A stretch of 17,326 nucleotides of DNA, from positions 1-17,326 of the forward strand of contig CAWUIN010000059.1 of assembly GCA_963922535.1 (NCBI GenBank). The letters run 5' to 3'. The notes under the pieces are model-generated. The model ran no database searches. It was not told the origin of the DNA and saw only the letters and a list, made by a program, of their open reading frames with translations. Below, piece by piece: positions 15,177-17,326 of the stretch; positions within the stretch are counted from its first letter, which is position 1, and each line of letters opens with the position of its first letter. A program made the translations under genes and the position numbers. Source of the stretch: Tectiglobus sp963922535. Its GTDB lineage: Bacteria > Pseudomonadota > Alphaproteobacteria > Rhizobiales > Hyphomicrobiaceae.

Positions 15177-15656
15177 TTATTGGGCAGTGTCTTTCTCAAA
15201 AAACAAAGAGAGTTCTCCAAGTTTAATCCCCCATTTTGACATGATCGCCCGATTGACGGCACGCTGTTCATCGATTTTTATAAGCCGGTCAAAGAAATTG
15301 ACGTGCACGACTCGGCCTTTGAGCTTGAGGCGGAATCGGTAACGCATGGCGATGATGCCGCCTTCAGCATTGCCGGTTGCGTGGCCGATACAGTCGGCAC
15401 AGGTTGCAGTGAATTGGCCTTCTGCACCTTGCTTGACATGCCATTCGCGGTGTTCCTGCCGGCCATCTTCATAATTGAACTCTTCCGACAGAATGAATGT
15501 GTCACCAGACCAACTGCCATACATTTCTACAGCAAGGTGTAGTTTAACATTCCCGAAGCGATCCTCGAATATACCCCAGGCCCGGGTTTTTCCCTCTAGA
15601 AATTTTGTGATCGTAAACGCCCGTTCGTGCTGGACTGGGCTCATATCATTTGGCAT
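15177..15656 (-). CDS. DUF3833 family protein
   Basis: A DUF3833-type protein of unknown biochemical function. The 159-aa product carries the family's characteristic opening 'FLEGKTRAWGIFEDRFGNVK' (about 19-38), followed by beta-strand-rich segments ('GSWSGDTFILSEEFNYEDG') and ending 'KWGIKLGELSLFFEKD'. A lipocalin-like barrel is an impression from the strand pattern, not a demonstrated fold. No signal peptide or lipobox is visible with the start at 15656; an internal ATG (15644) is an alternative, and neither has a strong ribosome binding site. It lies 48 nt downstream of the Cfa-like gene on the same strand. DUF3833 genes commonly accompany Cfa-like and DUF1365 genes in proteobacteria, so a role in the same lipid-modification pathway is likely by association. 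Confidence 0.85.
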   Translation of the reverse strand: MPNDMSPVQHERAFTITKFLEGKTRAWGIFEDRFGNVKLHLAVEMYGSWSGDTFILSEEFNYEDGRQEHREWHVKQGAEGQFTATCADCIGHATGNAEGGIIAMRYRFRLKLKGRVVHVNFFDRLIKIDEQRAVNRAIMSKWGIKLGELSLFFEKDTAQ

Positions 15657-15704
15657 AGCGTACCCGCTTAATTGTTAGTCTCACCAGGAATACGCGCAAC
15701 CGGC

Positions 15705-16964
15705 TTAATTGGATGATGCGAGATTTCTCAACGGCTTTTGGAAAACGTAAATCCCGACCGTGGTTGTTTCCTGTTCGAAACCAATCTCGCAATATGTCAG
15801 ATAATAAAGCCACATTCTGTAAAAGCGCTGATCAAACCCCATTCCTTCAAGACGCGGCCAGGCATCCAGAAAACGTGAGCGCCATTCCTTCAGCGTACGC
15901 GCATAGCACTGTCCGAAGCGCTCTCGATGCACAAGTTCCAGGCCGGCGGCCTTGGCATAATCATCCATTGCCTGTTCCGTCGGCAGCATGCCTCCGGGAA
16001 AAATGTAACGCTGTATAAAATCTGGCTTGCGGCGATAGCTGGAAAATATTTCCGGATGGATTGTGATGGCCTGAACCGCAGCCCGCCCTCCTGTTTTGAG
16101 GCGTGCTGCCAAGGTATTGAAATAGGCAGGCCAGTTTTCCTCGCCGACAGCCTCGATCATTTCGATTGATGCGATGGCGTCAAAAGTGCCCTGGCTGTCG
16201 CGGTAATCCTCAAAGCGCACATCCACTTGGGCGGCCAGACCGGCTTTGTGCATGCGTTCATTAACATAGCGTAATTGTTCACGCGATACGGTCAACGCCG
16301 TTACGTTGGCGCCGAGCCGGGCCGCCAGCTCGGACATGCCCCCCCATCCGCAGCCGATTTCAAGGATTGATCTGCCAGGAGCGATGCCGATCAGCTCTGC
16401 AATACGCTGATATTTTCTTTCCTGTGCCTGTTCCAGAGGTTTGTCACCGTCGAACAAAGCACTTGAATAGGTCATGCTCTTGTCGAGCCACTCAGCATAA
16501 AATGCGTTGCCAAGATCGTAATGGGCGGCAATGTTGCGTTGGCTCCCCTGCTTTGTATTTGCGCGGGAGCGGTGAAACAGCTTGTCAGGAAGGCGCGTTT
16601 TGAACAGGCCGCGGCCAGCGTTACTGAGCTGCTCTTTATTTTTGAGAAAAAAACGAAAGATATTTCTGAGGTCGTTGACTTCGAAGTCGCCGTCAAGATA
16701 GCTTGCTGCAAAACCAACGGTTCCACGCCGCATGGCCTTCCAGAAAATCCCGAAATTTCTCATATGCAGGACAACGTCACAACCTGGCGTATTTTCGCCC
16801 TCGAAAATCGTCGCCCTGTGGCCGGAGGGCAGGACCATCTGCAGTTTCCCATATTTGAGATTGCGCAGGGCAGAGACACAAGCACGTACAATAAGGCGAT
16901 CAAAAAAGCGGTTTGTTTTATCTTCGCCGGATTGACGCTGAGTTGCGAAAGATTTGTCGATCAT
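15705..16964 (-). CDS. Cyclopropane-fatty-acyl-phospholipid synthase (Cfa) family methyltransferase
   Basis: SAM-dependent enzyme of the Cfa family, which adds a methyl-derived carbon to double bonds of phospholipid acyl chains at the membrane surface. ATG 16964 (419 aa) is chosen for its 'aaagga' site 7 nt upstream and 4-nt spacing from the DUF1365 gene; an upstream ATG at 17042 lies inside that gene. An N-terminal lipid-binding domain (to about 140) precedes the methyltransferase core: 'AAHYDLGNAFYAEWLDKSMT', SAM motif 'ILEIGCGWGGMSELAA' (200-215), 'EMIEAVGEENW', 'DFIQRYIFPGGMLPT' and 'FYRMWLYYLTY'. Aligned by eye to E. coli Cfa, Glu239 and Tyr317 equivalents are present (Glu271, Tyr387/388), but Cys139 is Ser168 and His266 falls on Ala299 ('VQAITI'). 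It may therefore make methyl, methylene or other products rather than cyclopropanes; this is inference. Confidence 0.92.
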   Translation of the reverse strand: MIDKSFATQRQSGEDKTNRFFDRLIVRACVSALRNLKYGKLQMVLPSGHRATIFEGENTPGCDVVLHMRNFGIFWKAMRRGTVGFAASYLDGDFEVNDLRNIFRFFLKNKEQLSNAGRGLFKTRLPDKLFHRSRANTKQGSQRNIAAHYDLGNAFYAEWLDKSMTYSSALFDGDKPLEQAQERKYQRIAELIGIAPGRSILEIGCGWGGMSELAARLGANVTALTVSREQLRYVNERMHKAGLAAQVDVRFEDYRDSQGTFDAIASIEMIEAVGEENWPAYFNTLAARLKTGGRAAVQAITIHPEIFSSYRRKPDFIQRYIFPGGMLPTEQAMDDYAKAAGLELVHRERFGQCYARTLKEWRSRFLDAWPRLEGMGFDQRFYRMWLYYLTYCEIGFEQETTTVGIYVFQKPLRNLASSN

Positions 16965-16968
16965 ATCA

Positions 16969-17326
16969 CTATCCTTTACTGCCAGTCCGCACGGACGCAG
17001 ATGAAGATACGGCAAATCGAGCAGTTGCGTGGTGCTTTGCAACGTTAATGCGCTTCAACCAAAGCCTGAGTGCTTCATAATGGATGCCGACGATCACTTT
17101 AAGCGTCATAAGCGGATATCCAAAGCTGAGGCGTACTAGGACACGATCCTGAAAAGGCTGAGCATTTGCCCGGAAGAATGTCTTGATCAGCGGCCCTTTT
17201 GAATCGCGGTAATTGACGCCAACCAGCAAGTTTTGCGATGGACGTGTTATCCGAAAGCTATAGTGTCCCTCCAGCGGAGCAAATGGCGAGACATACATTT
17301 CTTTCGCACAGCTATGGGCGTAAACG
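16969..17326 (-). CDS. DUF1365 family protein, C-terminal part, 5' end outside window
   Basis: C-terminal 119 or so codons of a DUF1365 protein; the frame stays open from the internal ATG at 17298 to the right edge, reading '...VYAHSCAKEMYVSPF', so the start is beyond the window. The match to the family is clear in 'AKEMYVSPFAPLEGHYSFRI' (DUF1365 proteins usually read K-F/M-x-VSPF here) and in 'YPLMTLKVIVGIHYEALRLW'. The tail after 'LKRINV' is Ser/Ala-rich and unremarkable. Function is unknown, but DUF1365 genes are habitually adjacent to Cfa-type genes, often with an FAD-dependent oxidoreductase upstream. Its stop codon lies 4 nt before the Cfa-like start codon, and the Cfa ribosome binding site overlaps its end, so the two are translationally linked. 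Confidence 0.9.
   Translation of the reverse strand, partial: VYAHSCAKEMYVSPFAPLEGHYSFRITRPSQNLLVGVNYRDSKGPLIKTFFRANAQPFQDRVLVRLSFGYPLMTLKVIVGIHYEALRLWLKRINVAKHHATARFAVSSSASVRTGSKG

Overview
The window looks like chromosomal core DNA of a proteobacterium, most likely an alphaproteobacterium. The clues are the TlyA and RlmD/TrmA-type methyltransferase pair, the yfgM-bamB-der order, an NnrU protein, a Sel1-tailed membrane protein and a DUF1365/Cfa-like/DUF3833 lipid cassette. This assignment comes from gene content only; no search was run. No mobile element, CRISPR array, rRNA or tRNA was seen.

Layout. 1-2352 (+): the 3' part of an unrecognised multi-pass membrane protein, then a membrane-anchored CHASE2 sensor protein with no output domain. 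2384-4111 (-): glutaminyl-tRNA synthetase, notable if the host is an alphaproteobacterium because most of that class make Gln-tRNA by amidation. 4398-5144 (+): a YgjP/DUF45 zinc metalloprotease. 5220-8893 (-): yfgM-like, bamB and der, joining outer-membrane protein assembly to ribosome assembly in one transcription unit; bamB overlaps yfgM and der may be leaderless. 9159-9755 (-): an NnrU-family membrane protein. 9756-10349: the longest gene-free stretch, AT-rich by eye.

10350-11327 (+): a single-span membrane protein with a Sel1-like C-terminus. 11605-13630 (+): tlyA overlapping an Fe-S-cluster RNA (uracil-5)-methyltransferase, an RNA-modification pair. 13822-14939 (+): a periplasmic cytochrome c' followed by a membrane cytochrome b, probably an electron-transfer or NO-handling pair; a candidate FNR/NnrR-type site lies upstream. 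14940-15176: a convergent intergenic region with an imperfect 19-bp inverted repeat. 15177-17326 (-): DUF3833, a Cfa-like lipid methyltransferase and the C-terminus of a DUF1365 protein, reading in from beyond the right edge.

The strongest leads are the lipid cassette, whose Cfa-like enzyme appears to lack two of the four bicarbonate-site residues of E. coli Cfa, the output-less CHASE2 protein with its unknown membrane neighbour, and the cytochrome c'/b pair with its possible NO/oxygen-responsive site. No clearly new multi-gene system is demonstrated by the sequence alone.
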